Source: CAYMLQ01 sp964390795 (GTDB taxonomy: Bacteria; Verrucomicrobiota; Kiritimatiellia; RFP12; UBA1067). Taken from it: a stretch of DNA of 15,811 bases. The notes under the pieces are model-generated. The model worked only from the letters and a program-made list of their open reading frames with translations. It did no database searches and was not told the DNA's origin. This document shows positions 6,867 to 14,345 of this stretch, in pieces; within the stretch, counting starts at the first letter, position 1; each line of letters begins with the position of its first letter. Where the stretch lies: the NCBI GenBank assembly GCA_964390795.1, contig CAYMLQ010000104.1, forward strand, positions 1 to 15,811. Direction: 5' to 3'. Both the position numbers and the translations under genes were made by a program.

Positions 6867-8321
6867 GTGTGGGCGGTTTTTTGTGTAACCGGAGTGTTTG
6901 GCTGGGTGATGATGCAGACTGTGCTGACTAAATACTGGTTGACCTTACATATCGGGCTGCTGTTGCTCGTCTCGTGGTTCCGGTTGTCCGAGCCGTGTGT
7001 ACAGGGCCTTGTGTCGTTGCTGTGGCTCTCCCTGGTGGCTGTTGAGGCGATGGTGCTGTTGCCTTCGGTACGGCGTAACGAAACGCTTGCGGATGCGCGG
7101 ATGCGCGTGGCGCGTGCGGTGGTGTGGGATCCTTTCTTCTATTTCGGGATATCCCTACTGTGCGTGGTGTTGTCACAATGGTTGAACAGCGGCTGCTCCT
7201 TGATCTACTTGGCGGACGCGGATCGCTGGCAGTTCAGTGATCCGCCGGTCTCATGGCTGCCTTACAGTGTGGAGCCTGCAGCCGCGTTGACATACGTCTC
7301 CCTGTTTGTGGCCTGTGCGGTGGGTGGGGTGATTCTTCGCCAGGGCGTCAGCAAGTCGGCGAAGCGGGGTCTTCTTCAGGCCGCGTCTGCGCTCAGTGGC
7401 ATGGTCGCCTTCTGCATGGTTTGGCAGGCCAGTTTCGGAGTTGAGCCGTATGCCGGCATCGCTAGGGCGCCACACGCGTGTGCGCCGGGATCGTTCTTCG
7501 GTTTCTGGCTGGTCGTGGGCATGGGGGCGTATGTGGATGCGCTGACCCGGAGCCAGCGAGGCGCTGAGGCTTTGTTTCTTTTGGCGTTTCTGGGCAATTT
7601 GTTGGGCATGCTCTTTTTCGCGAGTGCGTCCGCACTGGTGGTCTACGCGGGCATCGCGTTGCTGCTTGGCGTCTACTGGTTGGTTTACCTAAACGCCAAC
7701 GTGCCCAAGCATGTCCAACTCAAACTCTTTATGGTGCTGCTGGTTGTCATCGTCAGCGTCACGCTTGCGCTGGTGTATGTTTTTCCCGAGAATCCGGTTG
7801 CAGCCAAAGTCAAATCGCTTTTCGCGCTGGAGCAATTCTGGAGCAACCTGTCCGCGACCAAGCAGGTTCGGACGTCTGCGGCGATTGAGCTTTGGAAAGA
7901 GCACCCATGGGGTGGTGTCGGCGCAGATGGGTTCCGGCATTATTTGGGCACCGTGATCACGGCTAAAGACTGGCCCTTGGTCAAGGCTGATCAGGCGTTT
8001 GCCTACAATGACTGCTTGCAGTTCTTGTGCGAGTTCGGGTCGCTTGGGGCAGGGCTGCTGATTGCGGCGGTTATCACGCTGATGGTGCCCATTTGTTATC
8101 GCGCACGTCTCGCATGGCAGATTGGCGTGGCCGATGTGAATGCGGGACGGGTGTTTCTTTTGCGTCTTTCGCCGTTGGTTGTGACCGGCGTTCTCGCGAC
8201 GACGCTTTGTTTTCTCGAAAGTTGGATCGCCAATCCGTTCCGTTCACCTGCCCTGTTGTTGAGCTGGGTGTTCGTGATGGCGATGGTGCCCGCCTTTTTG
8301 CCAACGAAGTCCACAGTATGA
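6867..8321 (+). CDS. Wzy-like polysaccharide polymerase / O-antigen ligase family membrane protein
   Basis: This 484-residue inner-membrane protein has about twelve hydrophobic segments, with clear ones near 24-40, 48-66, 90-105, 138-156, 172-189, 209-223, 234-275, 285-305, 391-411, 430-452 and 462-478. Between the last groups lies a large periplasmic loop (about 306-390) with the hallmark of the Wzy_C/O-antigen ligase superfamily: a helix ending ELWKEHPWGGVGADGF (341-356), then NDCLQFLCEFGSLG (381-394). Such enzymes join lipid-linked repeat units into polymer or transfer glycans at the periplasmic face. The adjoining Wzc-like gene favours polymerase over ligase. The start is GTG at 6867 with GGAG 5 bases upstream; downstream GTG/ATG codons at 6906-6915 are an alternative. 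Sequence alone cannot tell which sugar is polymerised. Confidence 0.83.
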   Translation: MWAVFCVTGVFGWVMMQTVLTKYWLTLHIGLLLLVSWFRLSEPCVQGLVSLLWLSLVAVEAMVLLPSVRRNETLADARMRVARAVVWDPFFYFGISLLCVVLSQWLNSGCSLIYLADADRWQFSDPPVSWLPYSVEPAAALTYVSLFVACAVGGVILRQGVSKSAKRGLLQAASALSGMVAFCMVWQASFGVEPYAGIARAPHACAPGSFFGFWLVVGMGAYVDALTRSQRGAEALFLLAFLGNLLGMLFFASASALVVYAGIALLLGVYWLVYLNANVPKHVQLKLFMVLLVVIVSVTLALVYVFPENPVAAKVKSLFALEQFWSNLSATKQVRTSAAIELWKEHPWGGVGADGFRHYLGTVITAKDWPLVKADQAFAYNDCLQFLCEFGSLGAGLLIAAVITLMVPICYRARLAWQIGVADVNAGRVFLLRLSPLVVTGVLATTLCFLESWIANPFRSPALLLSWVFVMAMVPAFLPTKSTV

Positions 8322-8363
8322 CGGCGCGTGACGGCAAACCTGATTTTTCTTTGGAGATATCCC

Positions 8364-10826
8364 ATGAGTGACACAGAACAAACCTCTTCCGGCGAGTCTA
8401 AATCCGTTGCCCGGCGGCCGATGTATTACGGCGGGAAAAACCGGGCGATGTATTATGGTAATTCGTCGCGCGCGGTGTACTATCGCGGCGGAGCGCCTGC
8501 GGCCTATTCCGCTCCTGGCGGGTATGGTGGCAGTTACTACGGCGGCGCGGCGGGGGGCGGGGTCGGCGACGAGGAAGATTCGCTGATGGGTGCGGTGACG
8601 ATCGGGCGCATGCTCCGCGTCTGCACGCAGCGTTGGGTGACGATCCTCGTTTTCGTGATCATCGGCGCGTTTGCGGGGTTTGCTGTTTTTAAGATCTCGC
8701 CGATGATCTACGAGGCTGAGAGCGTGTTTGAAATGAGCATGCGTCGCCCGAGCATTATGGGCGTGCGCGGGGCCATTATTGAGACCGATATCGGCGGCAC
8801 CATGGATGAGGTCTTCAATACGCGCATGGCTCGTCTGCGCAGCCGGGCTGTCATCGACCAGATCGTGACGCAATACCGAAGCGACTATCCCAGTTCGACG
8901 GTGACGGATGAGCAGTTGATCTCAACATTGGTTTCTTCGAAAATGGCGTTGCAACGGCGCTCGCGACTGATCCGGATTTCGGTTCGGTCGACAGATCCTC
9001 AATTGGCGACCGACCTTGCGAATGCCTATTCCAAGGCTTCGGAGAGCTTTACTTCCGATCAGAACCGCAATGAGTCTGAAGTGGCGGTCTCTTGGCTGTC
9101 GTCGACGACAGAGCAGCAGAAGCGCAATCTGGAGCGCGCCGATAAGGAGATGCTGGATTTCCGCGTGGCCAATCAGCTCGACTTCATGGCGAGTGACAGC
9201 GAGGCCTCGCAGCAGGCGCTGGTTAAAATCAACGCGGATATTCTAGGCCTGGAAAGTGAGATCACCAAATCGACGGAATTGCGGAAGACGTTGGAGTCCA
9301 TTCAGAGCGAGCCGGAAAAGTTTGGTTCTCTGCCGGATTCGGTGCCGAGGTCGAGCGAAATCGGAATCGCCTATCAGCAGCTCCAGAGAACACAGGCTGA
9401 GAAAAATTCGATGTTGGCCCGCTATACGGCCAATCATCCCGAAGTGAAGGTCAAGGAGAAAGAGGTCGAAGTCTATACGCAGCAGTTTGCCGATGTGGTG
9501 TTCCGAGCCTTGGAAACCTGTAAAGCCAATTTGGATTTGCTACAGCGGCAACTGGCGCAGCTGACGCCGAAACGCGATGGACTCACCACCAAGCTCTCCG
9601 ACCTGGAGTTGAAGATCGTCTCAGCCAAGATGAAATTGGATCAGCTGGCGCGCGAGCGCGAGGTGGCGGATATCAACTATCGGGCGCTGCTGCAGCGGAC
9701 GCGTGAGGCGCAGCTGGCTTCGGATGAGAACACGGCGATCATCAAGCAGGTGGAGCAGGCGTTCCTCCCGAACAAGCCCATCCTGCCGAATCCGTTGGTC
9801 ATTTTTCCGGCAGGCCCGATGCTCGGGCTGTTGCTCGGCGTTATCTTTGTGCTGATTCTGGATCACTTGGAGGATAAGATTGTCGGCATTTCTGATATCG
9901 AGCAGCGCCTGCGTCTCAAAACGCTGGCCGTTCTGCCGCATGTCCGCCGCAAGAAACGCGAGCAATTGGCGAAGTTGGTGATTGACGATAAGTTCTCGCA
10001 GTTCTCGGAAGCGATCGCGGGTCTCCGCAACTTGCTGGATTCGCCCAGATATCAGGAAATGGCGAAAGTGCTGTTGTGCATGAGCACCCAGCCGGGCGAA
10101 GGAAAGACCATCACGTCGTGCGGCCTGGCGGCCTCGTGTGCCCAGAGCGGCGAGAAGACGCTCCTGATTGACTTCGACATGCGCCGTCCACGCTTGGCGC
10201 GCATTTTCGAGAAGAAGTCCTCTGACTTCAACAGTCTGCCGCATACGCTGGCAAAGGCGGACTCGTCGTTGTTTGATACCATGCCGATCCCATCCGGTCT
10301 TGAGAATCTGGATATCGTGCTGTCCAAGGCCTCCTCAGAAATCAGCCCTGCCAACCTGATGGGCAGCGGGGCGATCATCGAATTCTTCACGTGGGCACGC
10401 GAGCATTACGACCGGGTCATCATCGACTCGCCGCCGTTTGGTATTGTGGGCGACGTGATGGTTCTGGCCTCGCTGGCCGATTCGGTGATGATCATGTGCT
10501 GCCCAGACCGGACGCGTTTTCAGCCGATCAAGCACGCGGCGCGCCATTTGACGGAGTCGGGCGCGCGCGTGATTGGCGTGATCGTCAACGATGTGGATTT
10601 CGGACGTCGCAACCACTTCAGCCAGTATGACTATCACTACCGGTACGCCTATCGTTACACATCGCGTTACGGTGCGTATGGTCAGGGCAAGAAATCAGGG
10701 TCAGAGACAAAGGCTTCTACAGAGGGCCGCACGGCGAAGTCCGTAGCGGATGACGATGATCTGACACCCGCGTCCGTTGCCTCCAGACAGGATGTGGTCG
10801 ACGCGTCCATGACGGATGACGAATAA
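8364..10826 (+). CDS. Wzc-like polysaccharide co-polymerase fused to a bacterial tyrosine kinase
   Basis: The 820-residue inner-membrane protein should set polymer length and gate export through cyclic autophosphorylation. Visible parts are a Tyr/Gly-rich cytoplasmic N-terminus (1-70); a first membrane segment (about 91-110); a periplasmic Wzz-type region with long coiled coil (about 240-460); the proline-rich PNKPILPNP (469-477) and second membrane segment (about 478-499); then the kinase. The kinase has Walker A TQPGEGKT (575-582), Walker A' LLIDFDMRRPR (600-610) and Walker B IIDSP (686-690). A tyrosine cluster follows (755-772, eight Tyr), then an acidic tail of about 48 residues. At the usual EX2RX2R oligomerisation motif I read E549, A552, R555, so the first Arg appears replaced. 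ATG at 8364 follows GGAG (8353-8356); a GTG at 8328 would put that site inside the gene. It begins 42 bp after the polymerase stop. Confidence 0.92.
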   Translation: MSDTEQTSSGESKSVARRPMYYGGKNRAMYYGNSSRAVYYRGGAPAAYSAPGGYGGSYYGGAAGGGVGDEEDSLMGAVTIGRMLRVCTQRWVTILVFVIIGAFAGFAVFKISPMIYEAESVFEMSMRRPSIMGVRGAIIETDIGGTMDEVFNTRMARLRSRAVIDQIVTQYRSDYPSSTVTDEQLISTLVSSKMALQRRSRLIRISVRSTDPQLATDLANAYSKASESFTSDQNRNESEVAVSWLSSTTEQQKRNLERADKEMLDFRVANQLDFMASDSEASQQALVKINADILGLESEITKSTELRKTLESIQSEPEKFGSLPDSVPRSSEIGIAYQQLQRTQAEKNSMLARYTANHPEVKVKEKEVEVYTQQFADVVFRALETCKANLDLLQRQLAQLTPKRDGLTTKLSDLELKIVSAKMKLDQLAREREVADINYRALLQRTREAQLASDENTAIIKQVEQAFLPNKPILPNPLVIFPAGPMLGLLLGVIFVLILDHLEDKIVGISDIEQRLRLKTLAVLPHVRRKKREQLAKLVIDDKFSQFSEAIAGLRNLLDSPRYQEMAKVLLCMSTQPGEGKTITSCGLAASCAQSGEKTLLIDFDMRRPRLARIFEKKSSDFNSLPHTLAKADSSLFDTMPIPSGLENLDIVLSKASSEISPANLMGSGAIIEFFTWAREHYDRVIIDSPPFGIVGDVMVLASLADSVMIMCCPDRTRFQPIKHAARHLTESGARVIGVIVNDVDFGRRNHFSQYDYHYRYAYRYTSRYGAYGQGKKSGSETKASTEGRTAKSVADDDDLTPASVASRQDVVDASMTDDE

Positions 10827-10839
10827 TAAGGCGGTGTAC

Positions 10840-11982
10840 ATGAAGCGTGTGGTCGTGACGGGTGGCGCCGGCTTTATCGGTTCGGCCGTGATCCGGCATC
10901 TGGTGCGGATGACCGATGCGGCCGTGCTCAATCTGGATAAGCTGACTTATGCGGGCAATCTCGCGTCCCTGAGTTCGGTGGAGCAACACCCCCGCTACCG
11001 TTTTGTTCAAGCCGATATTTGCGACCGGGATGCGCTCGGGCGCGTATTTGCGGAGTTTCAGCCAGATGCCGTCATGCATCTTGCGGCCGAATCGCATGTT
11101 GACCGCTCGATCGACGGACCCTCGGCCTTCATCCAGACAAACGTGGTCGGAACGGCAACGGTCTTGGAGGCTGCCACGGCCTACTGGCGGGAGTTGCCAA
11201 CCGCGTCAGGAGCTAAGCAAGCCTTCAGGTTGTTGCACATTTCCACCGACGAAGTCTACGGCTCACTTGGGGCGGAAGGCTTGTTCACGGAGCGCACGCC
11301 GTACGATCCCCGGTCTCCCTATTCGGCAAGCAAGGCCGCTTCCGATCACCTGGTGATGGCTTGGCATCACACGTACGGATTGCCGGTCCTCATCACGAAT
11401 TGCTCAAACAATTATGGGCCTTTCCATTTTCCTGAGAAACTGGTTCCGCTGGTGATCCTGAACGCGCTGGACGGCAAGCCGTTGCCGATCTATGGAAAAG
11501 GCGATAATGTCCGTGACTGGCTCTATGTGGAAGATCATGCCAAGGCGTTGGTGACCGTGCTGCAGCGAGGCGTGGTTGGGGAGACATATAATGTGGGCGG
11601 CAACAACGAGCGAACCAATCTTCAGGTGGTCGAAACGATCTGCAAGGTGCTCAACGATCTTGCGCCGATTGCAGAGGTCGGAGGTCGGAGGTCAGAGGTC
11701 GGAGGTCAGAGGTCGGAGGTCGGAGCTTCACCAATCACCGACCTTCGCTCGCTGAAATCGTACCACGACCTGATCACGTTTGTTCCGGATCGCCCGGGGC
11801 ATGACAGGCGCTACGCGATCGACGCGACCAAACTTCGCACGCAACTGGGGTGGAATCCGGAGGAGACGTTTGATACCGGCCTTATCAAGACGGTGCAGTG
11901 GTATCTCGATAACGACTGGTGGTGGCGGCCCATTCGCGAGAAGAAGTATGCCGGTGAGCGTCTGGGCGCCGTCCGGTCGTAA
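10840..11982 (+). CDS. rfbB: dTDP-glucose 4,6-dehydratase RfbB/RmlB, with a repeat-derived in-frame insert
   Basis: This cytoplasmic enzyme converts dTDP-glucose to dTDP-4-keto-6-deoxyglucose, the second step toward dTDP-rhamnose and related sugars. It is an extended short-chain dehydrogenase: NAD-binding GGAGFIG (8-14), HLAAESHVDRSIDGP (80-94), the catalytic T135-D136-E137, Y161 with K165, and the late signature DRPGHDRRYAID (317-328). It has 380 residues, some 20-30 more than usual. The excess falls at about 279-305, where seven tandem 7-bp units encode EVGGRRS, EVGGQRS and EVGA; conserved sequence resumes at SYHDLITF. The insert keeps the frame and lies between the active-site region and the C-terminal signature, so activity may survive. 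ATG at 10840 gives the standard MKRVVVTGGAGF start; an ATG at 10816 would overlap the kinase gene. It begins 13 bp after that gene. Confidence 0.96.
   Translation: MKRVVVTGGAGFIGSAVIRHLVRMTDAAVLNLDKLTYAGNLASLSSVEQHPRYRFVQADICDRDALGRVFAEFQPDAVMHLAAESHVDRSIDGPSAFIQTNVVGTATVLEAATAYWRELPTASGAKQAFRLLHISTDEVYGSLGAEGLFTERTPYDPRSPYSASKAASDHLVMAWHHTYGLPVLITNCSNNYGPFHFPEKLVPLVILNALDGKPLPIYGKGDNVRDWLYVEDHAKALVTVLQRGVVGETYNVGGNNERTNLQVVETICKVLNDLAPIAEVGGRRSEVGGQRSEVGASPITDLRSLKSYHDLITFVPDRPGHDRRYAIDATKLRTQLGWNPEETFDTGLIKTVQWYLDNDWWWRPIREKKYAGERLGAVRS
11674..11744 (+). repeat. Seven 7-bp GAGGTC(G/A) units plus a hairpin, inside rfbB
   Basis: From 11674 to 11722 the sequence is seven uninterrupted copies of GAGGTCG or GAGGTCA (order G,G,A,G,A,G,G in the last base), followed by GAG. 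The last AGGTCGG (11717-11723) has a perfect inverted copy CCGACCT at 11738-11744 around a 14-base loop. Since 7 is not divisible by 3, the units are read in all three frames, giving a 7-residue protein repeat. Base composition and pattern are unlike the flanking coding sequence, which suggests an insertion or expansion. Copy number in such arrays can change by slippage, and most changes would shift the rfbB frame. Confidence 0.8.
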
Positions 11983-12038
11983 GCTCTTCAGACTGCGGTT
12001 TTGTTCGTGCGGCACGCATGGACTTGGAGGTTGTTTAT

Positions 12039-12917
12039 ATGGCGCGCAAAGGGATCATTCTTGCCGGCGGTGCCGGCACCCGGCTTTATCCGGTCACGCA
12101 GGTGATGTGCAAGCAACTGCTGCCTGTTTACGATAAGCCGATGATCTACTATCCGCTCTCGACGCTGATGCTGGCGGGTATCCGTGATGTCCTGATCATT
12201 TCGACTCCCGAGGCGACGCCCGTGTTTCGCGCGCTCCTGGGTGACGGTTCGCAGCTCGGCATGCGGCTCGCATACAAGGTTCAGGAGATTCCTAACGGAC
12301 TGGCGCAGGCCTTCGTCTTGGGCCGCGAGTTCATCGGCGATGATCCGGTCTGCCTGGTTCTGGGCGACAACATCTTTTATGGAGACGGGTTGCGGCGGAC
12401 GCTAACCGAAGCTGCTGCACGTGAGGGTGCAACGGTTTTTGGATACTACGTCAACGACCCGGAGCGGTACGGTGTGGTCAGCTTTAGCCGCGAAGGTCGT
12501 GCTGAGACCATTGAAGAGAAGCCGACGGTGCCGAAATCCAACTACGCGGTCGTGGGCCTCTATTTTTATGGCAATGACGTGGTGGAGGTCGCCGCCAACC
12601 TTAAGCCGTCGGCGCGTGGCGAGTATGAGATCACCGATGTCAACCGGCACTATCTTCAGCAGGAGCGGCTGAGCGTGCAACGGTTAGGGAGAGGGTTCGC
12701 TTGGCTGGACACGGGCACGCACGACTCGCTGGCCGATGCCACCGCCTTTGTCAAAGCCATTCAGGACCGCCAGGGGCTGAAGATTGCGTGCATTGAGGAG
12801 ATCGCCTGGCGTATGGGGTTTGTGGATCGTGTGCAACTCAGGCGGTTGGCGGAGTCCCTGCGAAAGTCCACCTATGGCGAGTACTTGTTCCTGCTGCTGG
12901 CGCAGGATGTGGAGTGA
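12039..12917 (+). CDS. rfbA: Glucose-1-phosphate thymidylyltransferase RfbA/RmlA
   Basis: This cytoplasmic enzyme makes dTDP-glucose from glucose-1-phosphate and dTTP, the step before RfbB. At 292 residues it has the normal length. The nucleotidyltransferase signature GGAGTRLYP (10-18) with K25 and LPVYDKPMIYYPLS is intact, followed by QEIPNGLAQAF, the metal-binding LVLGDNIFYG, EEKP, GLYFYGNDV and the late RGFAWLDTGTHDSL. ATG at 12039 is preceded by GGAGG (12026-12030, 8-base spacer); an ATG at 12018 in frame lies upstream of that site and would make an atypical N-terminus. The gene follows rfbB by 56 bp on the same strand. The order rfbB-rfbA directly after the EPS operon suggests that the polymer contains rhamnose or another 6-deoxyhexose, which is inference. 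Confidence 0.97.
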   Translation: MARKGIILAGGAGTRLYPVTQVMCKQLLPVYDKPMIYYPLSTLMLAGIRDVLIISTPEATPVFRALLGDGSQLGMRLAYKVQEIPNGLAQAFVLGREFIGDDPVCLVLGDNIFYGDGLRRTLTEAAAREGATVFGYYVNDPERYGVVSFSREGRAETIEEKPTVPKSNYAVVGLYFYGNDVVEVAANLKPSARGEYEITDVNRHYLQQERLSVQRLGRGFAWLDTGTHDSLADATAFVKAIQDRQGLKIACIEEIAWRMGFVDRVQLRRLAESLRKSTYGEYLFLLLAQDVE

Positions 12918-12979
12918 TCCGTCCAGCCTCAGCCGTAGGCGTTGCACATCCCCGGTCACCAACCGATTATCCTTTTTGT

Positions 12980-13023
12980 GGGCTTACCGCTTGCGCGAAC
13001 GGCATCCCCTGTGATATTTTTTT
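12980..13023 (+). terminator. Weak candidate terminator after rfbA
   Basis: A run of seven T (13017-13023) follows an imperfect stem: GGG (12980-12982) with CCC (13006-13008) and CCG (12987-12989) with CGG (13000-13002). The stem is interrupted and sits 8 bases from the T run, so this is a poor match to an intrinsic terminator. It is listed because it separates rfbA from the metK promoter candidate; the rest of the 193-bp gap shows nothing else I can support. Confidence 0.25.
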
Positions 13024-13047
13024 CAGAACCCCCTAAGAACGGTTTGT

Positions 13048-13076
13048 TTGCCGTGCTGGCCATGAGCTGTTATAGA
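13048..13076 (+). promoter_or_regulatory. Candidate sigma-70 promoter of metK
   Basis: TTGCCG (13048-13053) and TATAGA (13071-13076) are separated by 17 bp, with TG one base before the -10. Transcription would start near 13083, leaving an untranslated leader of about 28 bases, too short for a SAM riboswitch. The -35 hexamer, spacing and extended -10 are the same as in the EPS promoter candidate. Confidence 0.5.
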
Positions 13077-13110
13077 ATGTGAAGTGAGGACATTCAAAGG
13101 AACCCTTGTT

Positions 13111-14295
13111 ATGAGTAAGTTAACGACGCGCCATGTTTACACATCCGAATCAGTTTCGGAGGGACATCCGGATAAAGTCTGTGACCAAATATCGGATGCG
13201 ATTCTCGACGCATGCCTTGCCCAAGACGCCTCGGCCCATGTCGGCTGCGAAACCGCAGCCGGCACGAATCTGGTCGTTAACGTCGGAGAGATCACCTGCA
13301 AAAACTGGGAGAAGATCAACCCGCAGGTGATCGCGCGCGACGTGGTGAAGGACATCGGTTATGATACGCCCTCCGAAGGCTTCAGCTATGACACGTTCAA
13401 CTACGTGAGCGCGTTGCACGGCCAGTCGCTTGACATCGCTCAGGGCGTCAATAAGATCGCTCTCGAAGAGCAGGGTGCCGGCGATCAGGGCATGATGTTC
13501 GGCTACGCGTCCAGTGCGACGCCGCAGTTGATGCCGGCCCCGCTCGTGTATGCGCACAGCCTGCTGCAGTTTTTCACGGCGCTGCGCAAGAACGGCGAGA
13601 TCGCGTATCTGCGCCCTGACGCCAAGGCTCAGGTCAGCGTTCTGCATGAGGATGGGCAGGCGAAGGAGATCGTGACCGTGGTCATCTCGCATCAGACGCG
13701 CGAGGTGCCGATCAAAAAGATTCGCAAGGAAATTGAGGAGTCGGCCCGCGCGTTTCTCAAAGACACCGGCATGCTGACCAACAAGACGAAATTCTACATC
13801 AACCCGACCGGGCGGTTTGTGGTCGGCGGGCCCTGCGGCGATTCCGGGCTGACCGGTCGTAAGATCATCGTCGACAGCTACGGCGGAGTGGGCTCGCATG
13901 GCGGCGGCGCCTTCTCGGGCAAGGATCCCTCCAAAGTGGACCGTTCCGCCGCCTATTACTGCCGCTACGCAGCGAAGAATATCGTGGCGGCCGGGCTTGC
14001 GGACAAGTGCGAGATCCAGGTTGCCTACGCGATCGGGGTCGCCAAACCGATGAGCATTAACGTGAGCACCTACGGTACAGGCAAAGTGCCCGAGGCGAAG
14101 ATCGAGAAGATTCTGATGTCCAGCGAGATTTTCGACTTCCGCCCGGGCATGCTGATCAAAGACTTGGGCCTCACCAAGCCTAAAGGCTGGTCGTACCGCA
14201 AGACCTCGAACTACGGACACTTCGGAAGAGAAGGCTTTCCGTGGGAGAAAACCGACCGAGTGAGCGTGCTTCGTTCCGCAGCCGGCATAAAATGA
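13111..14295 (+). CDS. metK: S-adenosylmethionine synthase MetK
   Basis: MetK forms S-adenosylmethionine, the cell's methyl donor, from methionine and ATP in the cytoplasm. The 394-residue protein is full length (family about 380-400). It has SESVSEGHPDKVCDQISDA (12-30) with the ATP-contacting GHPDK, the hexapeptide GAGDQG within GAGDQGMMFGYA (122-133), and the glycine-rich phosphate loop GGGAFSGKDPSKVDRS (264-279). ATG at 13111 is preceded by AAAGGA 9 bases away; an in-frame GTG at 13084 would extend the protein ahead of the conserved start. It has its own promoter candidate and is followed after 50 bp by ahcY, which removes the product inhibitor made by every SAM-dependent methylation. PrmA and the radical SAM protein in this window are both users of its product. 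Confidence 0.98.
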   Translation: MSKLTTRHVYTSESVSEGHPDKVCDQISDAILDACLAQDASAHVGCETAAGTNLVVNVGEITCKNWEKINPQVIARDVVKDIGYDTPSEGFSYDTFNYVSALHGQSLDIAQGVNKIALEEQGAGDQGMMFGYASSATPQLMPAPLVYAHSLLQFFTALRKNGEIAYLRPDAKAQVSVLHEDGQAKEIVTVVISHQTREVPIKKIRKEIEESARAFLKDTGMLTNKTKFYINPTGRFVVGGPCGDSGLTGRKIIVDSYGGVGSHGGGAFSGKDPSKVDRSAAYYCRYAAKNIVAAGLADKCEIQVAYAIGVAKPMSINVSTYGTGKVPEAKIEKILMSSEIFDFRPGMLIKDLGLTKPKGWSYRKTSNYGHFGREGFPWEKTDRVSVLRSAAGIK

Positions 14296-14301
14296 CCCTG
14301 T

Positions 14302-14325
14302 AGGGCTGGCCTTCGCGCCAGCCCT
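14302..14325 (+). other. Strong GC hairpin between metK and ahcY
   Basis: AGGGCTGGC (14302-14310) pairs perfectly with GCCAGCCCT (14317-14325) around the six-base loop CTTCGC. It starts 6 bases after the metK stop and ends 20 bases before ahcY. No T tract follows, so complete termination is unlikely. It may partly terminate transcription, stabilise the metK transcript end, or be a dispersed palindrome. Confidence 0.5.
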
Positions 14326-14345
14326 CAACATCCCTGAAAGACAAT

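Noticed and set aside
11674..11744. CRISPR array
   Set aside because: Units are 7 bp with no spacers; it lies in frame in rfbB.
11674..11744. Disruption of rfbB (pseudogene)
   Set aside because: The frame continues through the insert into the conserved SYHDLITF and DRPGHDRRYAID segments and to a normal C-terminus.
12918..13110. SAM or SAH riboswitch before metK
   Set aside because: I could not find the conserved core of any SAM or SAH riboswitch class, and the best promoter leaves a leader of only about 28 bases.
13150..14331. Long open frame on the minus strand opposite metK (393 codons)
   Set aside because: It is a by-product of high-GC codon use in metK; the translation is Arg/His/Gly/Ala-rich without domain pattern, while the plus strand is an unmistakable MetK.
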